7,868 bases of DNA. Source: JAICTV01 sp035634055 (GTDB lineage: Bacteria > Planctomycetota > Phycisphaerae > Tepidisphaerales > Tepidisphaeraceae). The first letter of the stretch is position 1. Each line of letters begins with the position of its first letter. The position numbers and the translations under genes are program-made. The stretch is from the NCBI GenBank assembly GCA_035634055.1, contig DASQDR010000152.1, positions 1 to 7,868 of the forward strand, read 5' to 3'. This document shows positions 1 through 6,769 of this stretch, piece by piece. Under the pieces are notes generated by a model. The model was given only the letters and a program-made list of their open reading frames with translations. It searched no databases and had not been told where the DNA came from.

Positions 1-97
1 CCCGCGGCAGCCGGGGGAAACTCACCCCAAGCGGGCCGCGCGCTCGGCGGGCCGCGCCGCCACGCCCCCCGGCAGCAAGGGCGGGCGCGGCGCGGCA

Positions 98-1333
98 TTG
101 GCGCGCGGCGCGGTGACGGTGCGGCGCGCCGACGCCGCCGCTGCCGCCCGGGCATCGGGCGACGGCGGGCAGCGCCCGTCGCTCAAGCACGTCGCCCTGA
201 TCGTGGAGTCCGCCATCGCGCCGCGCCGGTCGATGCTCGCCGGCGTCGCGCGCTACATCCAGGAGCACGAGCCGTGGGCGGTCTACCTCAAGCCCTTCGG
301 GGTTGAGAACTCCCTGCCCAACTGGCTGCGCGACTGGCGCGGCGACGGGATCATCGCGGCGGTGAAGGATCCCGCCAGCGACATCATCGTCCAGCGCGGC
401 ATTCCCGTGGTGGACGTGGTGGGCATCCTGCGCCACGAGCACGTGCCGCTGGTCCACACCAATGACCGCTCGGTCGGGCGGCTGGGGGCCGAGCACCTGC
501 TGGAGCGCGGGTTCCGGCACTTCGCGTTCTGCGACTACGTCGACCAGTTCTGGTCCGTCGACCGCCGCGACGGGTTCGCCGCCACGCTGCGCGCGCACGG
601 GTTCGACGCCGAGGTTTACCACATGCCCCGCCCCGGCCCCGGCTCCGGCGGCCCGGAAGTCTGGGAGCAGCAGCAGCGCCGCCTCGCCACCTGGCTGAAG
701 GACCTGCCCAAGCCGGTCGGCGTGATGACGTCCAACGACCTGATGGGGCAACAGCTCCTCGAGGCGTGCCAGCGGCTGGCGATCCGCGTGCCCGAGGCGG
801 TCGCGGTGGTGGGCGCCGACAACGACGAGCCGATCTGCCGCATCGCCTGCCCGCCGCTCTCCAGCGTCATCATCAACGACCACCAGCGCGGCTACGAGGC
901 GGCGGCGCTGCTCGGGCGGATGATGAACGGCGAGCCCGCGCCCGCCGAGCCGATCTACGTCGAGCCGGCCGGCGTCTTCACCCGCGCCTCCACCGACATC
1001 ATGGCGATCGACGACGCCGCCGTGGTCGAGGCGCTGCGCTTCCTCCGCGAGCACTGCTGCGAGCGGATCAACGTGGACGACGTGGTCCGCGTGGTCCCGC
1101 TGAGCCGCAGCGTGCTGGAGCGCCGCTTCCGCAAGTCGGTCGGCCGGTCGATCAACAACGAGATCGTCCGCCTGCGCGTCAACCGCGCGATCGGCCTGCT
1201 GACCGAGACGGCGCTGGAGCTGAAGGTCGTGGCGCAGAAGGCGGGCTTCGGCACGCAGTCGTACATGAACGCGGTCTTCCACGCGAAGCTGGGCAAGACT
1301 CCGGGCTCGTTCCGCAAGGCCGGCGGCGACTAA
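98..1333 (+). CDS. XylR-like AraC-family transcriptional regulator with sugar-binding domain
   Basis: This is probably a sugar-responsive DNA-binding regulator. Residues about 29-294 form a LacI/periplasmic-binding-protein-like effector domain: it opens with HVALIVESAIAPRRSMLAGV and contains HTNDRSVGRLGAEHLLERG and the VVGADNDEPICRIACPPLSS stretch typical of XylR-type proteins. Residues about 308-408 form an AraC-type double helix-turn-helix, with the first helix pair near 324-345 (ending LERRFRKSVG) and the second near 372-396 (VVAQKAGFGTQSYMNAVF). The E. coli XylR is about 390 residues, so this protein is slightly long, and the extra length is a low-complexity Ala/Arg N-terminus of about 25 residues. 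The start is uncertain. TTG at 98 is the first start-like codon, GTG at 113 and 119 are alternatives, none has a good Shine-Dalgarno, and the frame is open back to base 2 with no stop, so the real start could lie outside the window. The ligand cannot be read from the sequence, and the neighbouring hydrolase is not an obvious sugar gene. Confidence 0.88.
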   Translation: MARGAVTVRRADAAAAARASGDGGQRPSLKHVALIVESAIAPRRSMLAGVARYIQEHEPWAVYLKPFGVENSLPNWLRDWRGDGIIAAVKDPASDIIVQRGIPVVDVVGILRHEHVPLVHTNDRSVGRLGAEHLLERGFRHFAFCDYVDQFWSVDRRDGFAATLRAHGFDAEVYHMPRPGPGSGGPEVWEQQQRRLATWLKDLPKPVGVMTSNDLMGQQLLEACQRLAIRVPEAVAVVGADNDEPICRIACPPLSSVIINDHQRGYEAAALLGRMMNGEPAPAEPIYVEPAGVFTRASTDIMAIDDAAVVEALRFLREHCCERINVDDVVRVVPLSRSVLERRFRKSVGRSINNEIVRLRVNRAIGLLTETALELKVVAQKAGFGTQSYMNAVFHAKLGKTPGSFRKAGGD

Positions 1334-1410
1334 AGCGGCGCCTTGACTGCGACCGCGACCGCCGCCGCTATCGCCGCGACAGCCGCCGCCATCGCCATTG
1401 CCACACCGCC

Positions 1411-1438
1411 ACCGCGACCGCGACCGCGACCGCGACCG
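1411..1438. repeat. ACCGCG hexamer tandem repeat
   Basis: Four full copies plus four bases of the unit ACCGCG run through the 183-bp gap between the regulator and the amidase. The surrounding 1345-1450 region is rich in related GACCGC, GCCGCC and CATCGCCAT words, so it looks like an expanded and decayed simple repeat. I see no start with a ribosome binding site, no T-run terminator and no RNA gene in this gap. Confidence 0.75.
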
Positions 1439-1504
1439 TCATCGCCGGCCTCCACGCGCTGCCGGTCCGCGGCGTGCCGACGCGAGGGCGGACGGGCCTT
1501 GCCG

Positions 1505-1510
1505 TAGAAT
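1505..1510 (+). promoter_or_regulatory. Possible -10 element for leaderless transcription of the amidase gene
   Basis: TAGAAT differs from the consensus TATAAT at one base and ends six bases before the ATG at 1517. That would place the transcription start on or next to the A of the ATG. No Shine-Dalgarno-like purine run precedes the ATG, which fits a leaderless message. No convincing -35 hexamer sits 16-18 bases upstream, so the call is inference from position and the absence of a ribosome binding site. Confidence 0.4.
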
Positions 1511-1516
1511 CCCCTC

Positions 1517-2344
1517 ATGCAACTCGTAGGCGTGCAGTTGGACATCGCCTGGGAAGACCGCGCCGCGAACTTTGCGCGGGTCGCGGAGCTCCTCTCCCGT
1601 CATCGCCCCGCCCCGGGGGCGCTGGTGGCGCTGCCGGAGATGTTTGCCAGCGGGTTCAGCATGAACGTGGAGCGGATCGCCGAGAGCGAAGCGCGCGCGA
1701 CCGAGACGTTCCTGTGCGGTATGGCGGGCGAGTACGGCGTGTACCTCGTCGGCGGGCTGGTGACGATCGGCGAGGACGGGCGCGGGCGGAACGAGGCGGT
1801 GGTCGCCGGGCCGGACGGGCGGGTGGCGGCGCGGTACCAGAAGATCCACCCGTTCTCGCCGGGGCGCGAGGCGCAGCACTACGCCGGCGGCGAGTCCATC
1901 GCCACCTTCGACTGGGGCGCGGCCATCGTGTCGCCGTTCGTCTGCTACGACCTGCGCTTCCCCGAGGTCTTTCGCGCCGCCGCCCAGCGCGGCGCGAGCG
2001 TGATGGTGGTGATCGCCAACTGGCCGAGCGCGCGGGCGGAGCACTGGGTCACGCTGCTGCGGGCGCGGGCGATCGAGAACCAGGCGTACGTGCTCGGCGT
2101 CAACCGCTGCGGGCGCGACCCGTTCCTGGCGTACCCGGGGCGGAGCCTGATCGCCGATTACCGCGGCGAAATCCTGGCCGACGCGGGGGCAAACGAGGGC
2201 GTCATCTCGGCCGACGTCGATCTGGCCGGGCAGGCGAAGTATCGCGACGAGCTGCCGTTCCTGGGGGACGCGAAGCGCGACCTGTCGGGGCTGTGGGGCC
2301 CCAGCGGGGAAGCACGAAATCCGGAACCAGGAAATCCGAAATAG
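1517..2344 (+). CDS. Nitrilase-superfamily carbon-nitrogen hydrolase, omega-amidase (YafV/Nit2)-like
   Basis: A cytoplasmic C-N hydrolase of 275 residues. The Glu-Lys-Cys triad is intact: E41 in ALPEMFASGFSM, K109 in RYQKIHPFSPG, and C143 in FVCYDLRFPEVF. The stretch ANWPSARAEHWVTLLRARAI (168-187) followed by ENQAYVLGVNRCG (188-200) is typical of the omega-amidase branch, which hydrolyses 2-oxoglutaramate or 2-oxosuccinamate to the oxoacid and ammonia and often supports methionine salvage with a glutamine transaminase. No such partner lies nearby. The length is near the usual 255-275. The ATG at 1517 matches the family N-terminus (MQLVGVQLDIAW) and lacks a ribosome binding site. The last nine or ten residues (ARNPEPGNPK) come from an intergenic repeat tract and are not family sequence; the conserved protein ends near LSGLWG at 257-261. 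The catalytic class is firm, but the exact substrate is inferred. Confidence 0.9.
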   Translation: MQLVGVQLDIAWEDRAANFARVAELLSRHRPAPGALVALPEMFASGFSMNVERIAESEARATETFLCGMAGEYGVYLVGGLVTIGEDGRGRNEAVVAGPDGRVAARYQKIHPFSPGREAQHYAGGESIATFDWGAAIVSPFVCYDLRFPEVFRAAAQRGASVMVVIANWPSARAEHWVTLLRARAIENQAYVLGVNRCGRDPFLAYPGRSLIADYRGEILADAGANEGVISADVDLAGQAKYRDELPFLGDAKRDLSGLWGPSGEARNPEPGNPK

Positions 2345-2375
2345 GGCGAAACGACGAAATGAAGAAATGACCGAA
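2311..2375. repeat. Degenerate CGAAATCC-type intergenic repeat tract
   Basis: An A-rich tract that stands out from its GC-rich surroundings. It is built from variants of the words ACGAAATCCG, GGAAATCCGAAAT, GACGAAATG and AAGAAATGACCGAA. It begins inside the 3' end of the amidase gene, supplies its stop codon (TAG at 2342-2344) and runs into the left arm of the terminator hairpin. I recall similar 'GGATTTCGTGCTTCG' tracts scattered between planctomycete genes; that link is from memory and has not been searched. Confidence 0.55.
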
Positions 2376-2402
2376 CGCGTGGGGGCGTCTCGGTCATTTC
2401 TT
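2362..2402. terminator. Bidirectional intrinsic terminator between convergent genes
   Basis: The arms AAGAAATGACCGA (2362-2374) and TCGGTCATTTCTT (2390-2402) are perfect 13-bp complements. An inner ACGC/GCGT pairing (2375-2378 with 2385-2388, C2389 bulged) leaves a GTGGGG loop. T-rich sequence follows on the + strand (TTTCTTTGTTCT) and, read the other way, on the - strand (CATTTCGTCGTTTCG). It lies 18 bases after the amidase stop and 106 bases past the stop of the convergent 88-residue gene, where a shared terminator is expected. Confidence 0.75.
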
Positions 2403-2507
2403 TGTTCTCCACTTTGGGAGCGTTTCGGATGTCGTGCTTCGATATTTGGTCCTTCTCTCGCAGGCACTGACGAACGCGGACGCCCGCTTCGCCAGGGCTT
2501 CGCTGCT

Positions 2508-2774
2508 CTACACGCTCGTGTTCTTCCCGTGTCCGCCGTGATCGCTGGCGTCGGCGATGTCGGGGTTGGCGCGCAGGCCGACGTCGCCGCCGGTCACCTG
2601 CGGGGTGCCGCCGGTGTGGTCGGGGGTCTTGCGCGACAGCGCCTTGCCGATGTTCTGATCGACGGTGCCGCGGCCCTTGTCGGGCAGGTCGGACGCTTCG
2701 ACGCCGTCGATCGAGCGCGGGCCGACGTCGGTGAAGCCGGTGTTACCGGGGGTCGGGTCGAGATGGTTGGGCAT
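2508..2774 (-). CDS. Small unrecognised Gly/Asp-rich protein, 88 residues
   Basis: I do not recognise a family. The protein has 88 residues with 15 Gly and 11 Asp, a single Phe, and no Cys, Trp or Tyr. It has no hydrophobic stretch long enough for a signal peptide or membrane segment, so it is probably cytoplasmic and disordered. It starts MPNHLDPTPGNTGF and ends with a His/Gly-containing tail (SDHGGHGKNTSV). The start is well supported: ATG at 2774 has AGAGGAG six bases upstream (2781-2787), the best ribosome binding site in the window. The frame lies outside the larger glgP gene, so it is not a shadow of one. Its stop is 106 bases from the shared terminator. No clear promoter is visible in the 172-bp gap behind it, so it may be read through from glgP. 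A disordered stress-related protein is one possibility, but nothing in the sequence establishes it. Confidence 0.65.
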   Translation of the reverse strand: MPNHLDPTPGNTGFTDVGPRSIDGVEASDLPDKGRGTVDQNIGKALSRKTPDHTGGTPQVTGGDVGLRANPDIADASDHGGHGKNTSV

Positions 2775-2780
2775 GTGAAT

Positions 2781-2787
2781 CTCCTCT
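2781..2787 (-). promoter_or_regulatory. Strong Shine-Dalgarno for the 88-residue gene
   Basis: AGAGGAG on the - strand, six bases before the ATG at 2774. It fixes the start of a gene that otherwise has no recognised family to support it. Confidence 0.75.
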
Positions 2788-2888
2788 TGCCTTGAAACGA
2801 CCGGCCGAAGGGACGCAATGCCCGTGCCTTGCCGAGCGACCTCACGCGCGGGCGGCGGCGAAACCGCAAGCGGCGGCTAAAGATTCTC

Positions 2889-2909
2889 CGCGCGCGCGCG
2901 CGCGCGCGC
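2889..2909. repeat. Alternating CG dinucleotide tract
   Basis: Twenty-one bases of uninterrupted alternating C and G lie in the 172-bp gap between glgP and the 88-residue gene. Such runs readily adopt Z-form DNA and are prone to slippage. On the glgP (-) strand the tract comes after the stop codon and a short GCCCC/GGGGC hairpin (2926-2938, three-base loop) that has no T-run, so it is not a standard intrinsic terminator. Confidence 0.8.
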
Positions 2910-2946
2910 CCCGCCCGCGCCCGGCGCCCCCGCGGGGCACGGGCCG

Positions 2947-5517
2947 CTACTTCCAGGTGATCAGCCCGGGCTCGAACGGCGTGGCCATGTCGGCGTTGCC
3001 GGGGAGGACGCGGATCGCGTACCCCTGGCGGCCGCTGCTGCGGCACTCGATCGAGCCGCTGAAGGCGTGGCGGCCCGGGCCGAGCTGCTTCACGTAGCGC
3101 ATCGGCCGCGCCTCGGGGCTCTCGATCTGCCCGCTGGCGTTGATCGGGCCGGCGTAGAGCTGCACCTGCACTTCCTCCGGCGCCAGGTCGGGCAGGTCGA
3201 GCAGCGCCTCGACCTCCATCTGCTGCCCGACCTTGTAGTGCCCGTTGCCCGAGGCGTGCACGCCGACCACGCGGATCCCGCCCCACCGCGCGTGCAGGCG
3301 GTCCTTGGTGTGCGCCAGGTCGACGCTCTTCTTCATCCCGTCGTCCGTCAGCGCCGCGCCGCGCTGGGCGGCGGGGATGTAGAACTTCTCGGCGTAGTCC
3401 TTGACCATGCGGTTGGTGTTGAACACCGGCGCCAGCTTGCGCACGCAGTTCTTCATCCGCCCGATCCATTCGCGCGGCATGTTGTCCACGCCGCGGTGGT
3501 AGAACTGCGGGACGATCTGCTTCTCCAGGATGTCGTACAGCGCCTGGCTCTCGATCTGGTCCTGGAGGTTGCCGTCGTTGTAGGTCTCGCCGCGCCCGAT
3601 CGCCCAGCCGAGGTCCGACTCGTACCCTTCGACCCACCACCCGTCGAGGATCGAGCAGTTGGGGACGGCGTTCATGGCCGCCTTCATCCCGCTGGTGCCG
3701 GAGGCCTCCATCCCGCGGCGCGGGGTGTTGAGCCAGACGTCGACGCCCTGCACGAGGTAGCGGGCGATGTTGATGTCGTAGTTCTCCAGGAAGACCATCC
3801 GCCGGCGGACCTGCGGCGACGAGCGGGCGAAGTTGACGATCGCCTTGATCAGCTCCTTCCCCTCCTGGTCCGCCGGGTGCGCCTTGCCGGCGAAGACGAA
3901 CTGGATCGGCGTGCGGGTGTTCTCCAGCAGCGCGCGCAGGCGGTTGGGGTCGCGCAGCAGCAGCGCGCCGCGCTTGTACGATGCGAAGCGGCGGGCGAAG
4001 CCGATGGTCAGCGCCTCGGGGTCCAGCACCTCCTCGGCGCCGGCGATCTCGTCGTAGCTGGCGCCGCGCTTGACCAGCTGGTCCTTCAGCGTGGTGCGCG
4101 TCCAGGCGACCAGGCGCTCGCGGCAGCGCTCGTGCGCGCGCCAGAGCTCCTCGTCGGGGATCTGGTTGACCGCCTCCCAGACCGACTGGTCGGTCGGGTC
4201 CTTCTGCCAGCGGCTCGAGAGGTAGCGCTCCAGCACGAACTGGATGTCGGGGGCGAGCCACGAGCGGGTGTGGATGCCGTTGGTGACGTGCCCGATCGGC
4301 ACCTCGTCGGCCGGCACCCCGGGCCAGATGTTGTGCCACATCTTGCGGCTCACGTCCCCGTGCAGCCAGCTCACCGCGTTGGCGCCGTCGGCCAGGCGGA
4401 TCGCCAGCACCGCCATGCTGAACCCCTGCTTCTTGTTGGTCACGTCCTCGCGCCCCAGCGCCAGGAATCCCTCCTCGTCGAGCTTCAGCTGCGGGATCAG
4501 GTCCTTGAAGTAGCGCAGGATCAGCTCCGGCGGGAACATGTCGATGCCGGCGGGCACCGGCGTGTGGGTGGTGAAGACGCTGGTCGCCATCACCGCCTGC
4601 CGCGCCTCGTCGAAGCTGAGGTGCGGCGTCCGCTCCAGCAGCACGCGCGTGCGCTCCAGCGCCAGGAAGGCGGCGTGCCCCTCGTTCATGTGGAAGACCG
4701 TCGGCCGCACGTCCAGCGCCTCGAGCGCGCGCACGCCGCCGATGCCGAGCACGATCTCCTGCTTGATGCGCAGCTCGGTCCCCGAGCCGTACAGCCGGCT
4801 GGTGATCTCCCGGTCGGCCGGGGCGTTCTCCGGCAGGTTGGTGTCCAGCAGGTAGAGCGGGATGCGCCCGACCTGCGCCCGCCAGACCTTGCAGAAGACC
4901 GCGTTCTCCGGCAGCTCCACGCGCACGTGGACCGGGTTGCCGTCGGCGTGCTTCATCGGCTCGATCGGCAGGTTGTAGAAGTCCAGCTCCGGGTACGCCT
5001 CCTGCTGCCACCCCTCGCTGGAGAGGTACTGCTGGAAGTACCCCTGGCGGTAGAGCAGCCCCATGCCGACCAGCGGCAGGCCCAGCTCCGCCGCCGACTT
5101 CAGGTGGTCCCCCGCCAGCACCCCCAGGCCGCCGGAGTAGATCGGCAGCGACTCGTGGATGCCGAACTCCGCCGAGAAGTAGGCCACCAGCAGCTTGTCC
5201 CCGTGGGCGCGCTGGTACCACCCCTGCTCGGTCATGTGCTGGCGGAACGCCGCGTGGACGCGCCCCAGGTGCGACAGGTACCCGTCGTCGGTCGCCGCCC
5301 GCGCCAGCTTCTCCTGCGAGATGGTGCCGAGCAGCTTCACCGGGTTGTGGTAGACGGTCTGCCAGTGCTCGCGGTCGAGCCGCCGGAACAGCTCGACCGC
5401 GTCGTGGTTCCAGACCCACCACAGGTTGTGCGCCAGCTCCAGCAGCGGTTCCAGCGGCGGCGGGACGTCGGGCAAAACCTCGAAGGTGCGAATGTTCGGC
5501 GTGGGAAGGACGGCCAT
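2947..5517 (-). CDS. glgP: Alpha-glucan (glycogen/maltodextrin) phosphorylase
   Basis: Cytoplasmic PLP enzyme that releases glucose-1-phosphate from the non-reducing ends of alpha-1,4-glucans, so it mobilises stored glycogen or maltodextrin. It has 856 residues, the usual size for the branch with an N-terminal DUF3417 domain (about residues 10-125, with LLELAHNLWWVWNHDAVELF). Conserved landmarks in order are GGLGVLAGDHLKSAAELGLP (near 129-148), HMNEGHAAF (near 276), TTHTPVPAG (near 316-324), HVTNGIHTRSW (near 410), ARRFASYKR (near 508) and the cofactor-site EASGTSGMKAAMNAVPN, whose PLP lysine is K612 (codon 3682-3684). A C-terminal beta-rich region (about 745-856) is typical of this branch. 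A GTG at 5526 would add three residues, but it overlaps the Shine-Dalgarno AGGTGA (5523-5528) that serves the ATG at 5517, so I prefer the ATG. No other glycogen genes are in the window. All landmark motifs are intact. Confidence 0.96.
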   Translation of the reverse strand: MAVLPTPNIRTFEVLPDVPPPLEPLLELAHNLWWVWNHDAVELFRRLDREHWQTVYHNPVKLLGTISQEKLARAATDDGYLSHLGRVHAAFRQHMTEQGWYQRAHGDKLLVAYFSAEFGIHESLPIYSGGLGVLAGDHLKSAAELGLPLVGMGLLYRQGYFQQYLSSEGWQQEAYPELDFYNLPIEPMKHADGNPVHVRVELPENAVFCKVWRAQVGRIPLYLLDTNLPENAPADREITSRLYGSGTELRIKQEIVLGIGGVRALEALDVRPTVFHMNEGHAAFLALERTRVLLERTPHLSFDEARQAVMATSVFTTHTPVPAGIDMFPPELILRYFKDLIPQLKLDEEGFLALGREDVTNKKQGFSMAVLAIRLADGANAVSWLHGDVSRKMWHNIWPGVPADEVPIGHVTNGIHTRSWLAPDIQFVLERYLSSRWQKDPTDQSVWEAVNQIPDEELWRAHERCRERLVAWTRTTLKDQLVKRGASYDEIAGAEEVLDPEALTIGFARRFASYKRGALLLRDPNRLRALLENTRTPIQFVFAGKAHPADQEGKELIKAIVNFARSSPQVRRRMVFLENYDINIARYLVQGVDVWLNTPRRGMEASGTSGMKAAMNAVPNCSILDGWWVEGYESDLGWAIGRGETYNDGNLQDQIESQALYDILEKQIVPQFYHRGVDNMPREWIGRMKNCVRKLAPVFNTNRMVKDYAEKFYIPAAQRGAALTDDGMKKSVDLAHTKDRLHARWGGIRVVGVHASGNGHYKVGQQMEVEALLDLPDLAPEEVQVQLYAGPINASGQIESPEARPMRYVKQLGPGRHAFSGSIECRSSGRQGYAIRVLPGNADMATPFEPGLITWK

Positions 5518-5522
5518 GGGGT

Positions 5523-5528
5523 TCACCT
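5523..5528 (-). promoter_or_regulatory. Shine-Dalgarno that decides the glgP start
   Basis: AGGTGA on the - strand lies five bases before the ATG at 5517. The in-frame GTG at 5526 falls inside it, which argues against GTG as the start and for an 856-residue protein. Confidence 0.65.
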
Positions 5529-5577
5529 GTGTTGGGGTCGTTGTTGTCAGAGAAAAGCCCTGTCTCGAAGCGGCGGC

Positions 5578-5605
5578 ATTTTAGGGGCTTTTGCTGGTAT
5601 GTCAC
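5578..5605 (-). promoter_or_regulatory. Sigma70-like promoter of glgP
   Basis: Read on the - strand, GTGACA (5605-5600, one mismatch to TTGACA) is followed after 16 bases by TAAAAT (5583-5578, one mismatch to TATAAT). Transcription would start near 5570, giving a leader of about 54 bases before the glgP ATG. The local AT-richness contrasts with the GC-rich surroundings. I see no clear operator in the leader. Confidence 0.6.
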
Positions 5606-5619
5606 GGGGGGGAGGGGGG

Positions 5620-5774
5620 AGGAGGCACGAAGGCACGGAGGCACGAAGGCACGAAGTGGTGGGGAAGGGGGAAGGGGGAGGTGAAGGCAAGGGACTGAGG
5701 GGGAGCGCGATCGCTTCACTCTCTGCCTTTCTCCCTCAGCACTCCCTCCGTGCCTCCGTGCCTCCGTGCCTCCT
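5620..5774. repeat. Imperfect inverted repeat made of GGCACGAA/GGCACGGA 8-mer arrays
   Basis: The left arm holds four tandem 8-bp units AGGCACGA or AGGCACGG (5623-5654). The right arm holds three units of CCTCCGTG (5745-5768) plus a partial one. Arms 5620-5648 and 5746-5774 are complementary over 29 positions with two A:C mismatches, around a 97-base loop. The loop contains a smaller CTGAGGG/CCCTCAG pair (5695-5701 with 5733-5739) around the palindrome GCGATCGC (5707-5714). The right arm abuts the stop codon of the 191-residue gene, and the left arm ends 15 bases short of the glgP -35 box. It may end transcription of the upstream gene or be a non-autonomous repeat; there is no T-run and no transposase. 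Confidence 0.75.
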
Positions 5775-6350
<576 letters not shown>

Positions 6351-6450
6351 GCTCAGGGCGCCTTCCTCATCGCGCGCAGAACGTACCGGGAAGGAGCCGC
6401 CGATGCACGCACGGCCGATCGACCCGCTTTCGTCGGCCGGGCGAAGGTGG

Positions 6451-6570
6451 CTACTGCCCGATCAGCTTGAGGACCACGAAGACGACCAGCGCCAGGCCGA
6501 GCCCGCCGCCGAACAGCCAGACTAGAAACGCCCAGCCGGCCGCCGCCACGGGGAACAGTTCGAGCATCAT
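6451..6570 (-). CDS. Small single-pass membrane protein, 39 residues
   Basis: The start at ATG 6570 is supported by AAAGGA seven bases upstream (6578-6583). An adjacent second ATG (6567) would give 38 residues. A longer in-frame reading begins at 6714, but its first 48 residues are Arg-rich low-complexity sequence with no ribosome binding site, so I reject it. After MMLELFPV comes one hydrophobic segment (about 9-36) with a Gly-rich middle, WLFGGGLGLALVVFVVLKL, ending KLIGQ. This predicts a single inner-membrane helix with a very short tail. It loosely resembles short bacterial membrane proteins of the Lmo0937/DUF5670 kind, but I cannot assign it. It sits 199 bp after sppA and 100 bp before the 191-residue gene. 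Confidence 0.68.
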   Translation of the reverse strand: MMLELFPVAAAGWAFLVWLFGGGLGLALVVFVVLKLIGQ

Positions 6571-6577
6571 GGAGTTG

Positions 6578-6583
6578 TCCTTT
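6578..6583 (-). promoter_or_regulatory. Shine-Dalgarno fixing the start of the 39-residue membrane protein
   Basis: AAAGGA on the - strand is seven bases before the ATG at 6570. It is the main reason to prefer the short reading over the 87-residue one starting at 6714. Confidence 0.65.
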
Positions 6584-6769
6584 CTGCCGGGCGGACATCG
6601 CGCCCGATAATGAGGGGCGGCCGCAAAGACCGTGCCGAGCCGTGGCCGCCGTCGCGCCGCGATCGCGATGGCGTGGTGGCCTCGCTCCTCGCCTCGCGCG
6701 CTCGACCGCCTCACCCGCGCCGGCGGAAGCGGAGCGGCGAGCGCGCGCCCCGCGGCGGATCGCGCGGCC

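Noticed and set aside
98..2344. Regulator and amidase as one operon
   Set aside because: A 183-bp gap with a simple repeat separates them, a -10-like box lies directly before the amidase, and their functions have no evident link.
766..2370. A 534-codon + strand frame across the regulator and amidase, and the 342-codon antisense frame at 1439-2467
   Set aside because: Both overlap genes with intact family motifs, have Arg-rich low-complexity translations and lack ribosome binding sites.
2594..5719. A 1041-codon open frame on the - strand overlapping glgP in another frame
   Set aside because: It is an Arg/Ala/Gly/Pro-rich shadow of glgP with no recognisable domain, and it crosses the glgP promoter and the repeat array.
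5620..5774. The repeat array as a CRISPR
   Set aside because: The units are adjacent 8-mers without spacers, arranged as facing arms, and no cas gene is present.
6412..6439. CGGCCGA/TCGGCCG 7-bp stem after the 39-residue gene as a terminator
   Set aside because: The loop is 14 bases, there is no T-run on the - strand, and short GC stems are expected by chance at this base composition.
6571..6714. N-terminal extension of the 39-residue membrane protein to 87 residues
   Set aside because: The extension is Arg/Ala-rich with no ribosome binding site at 6714, while AAAGGA sits correctly before the ATG at 6570.
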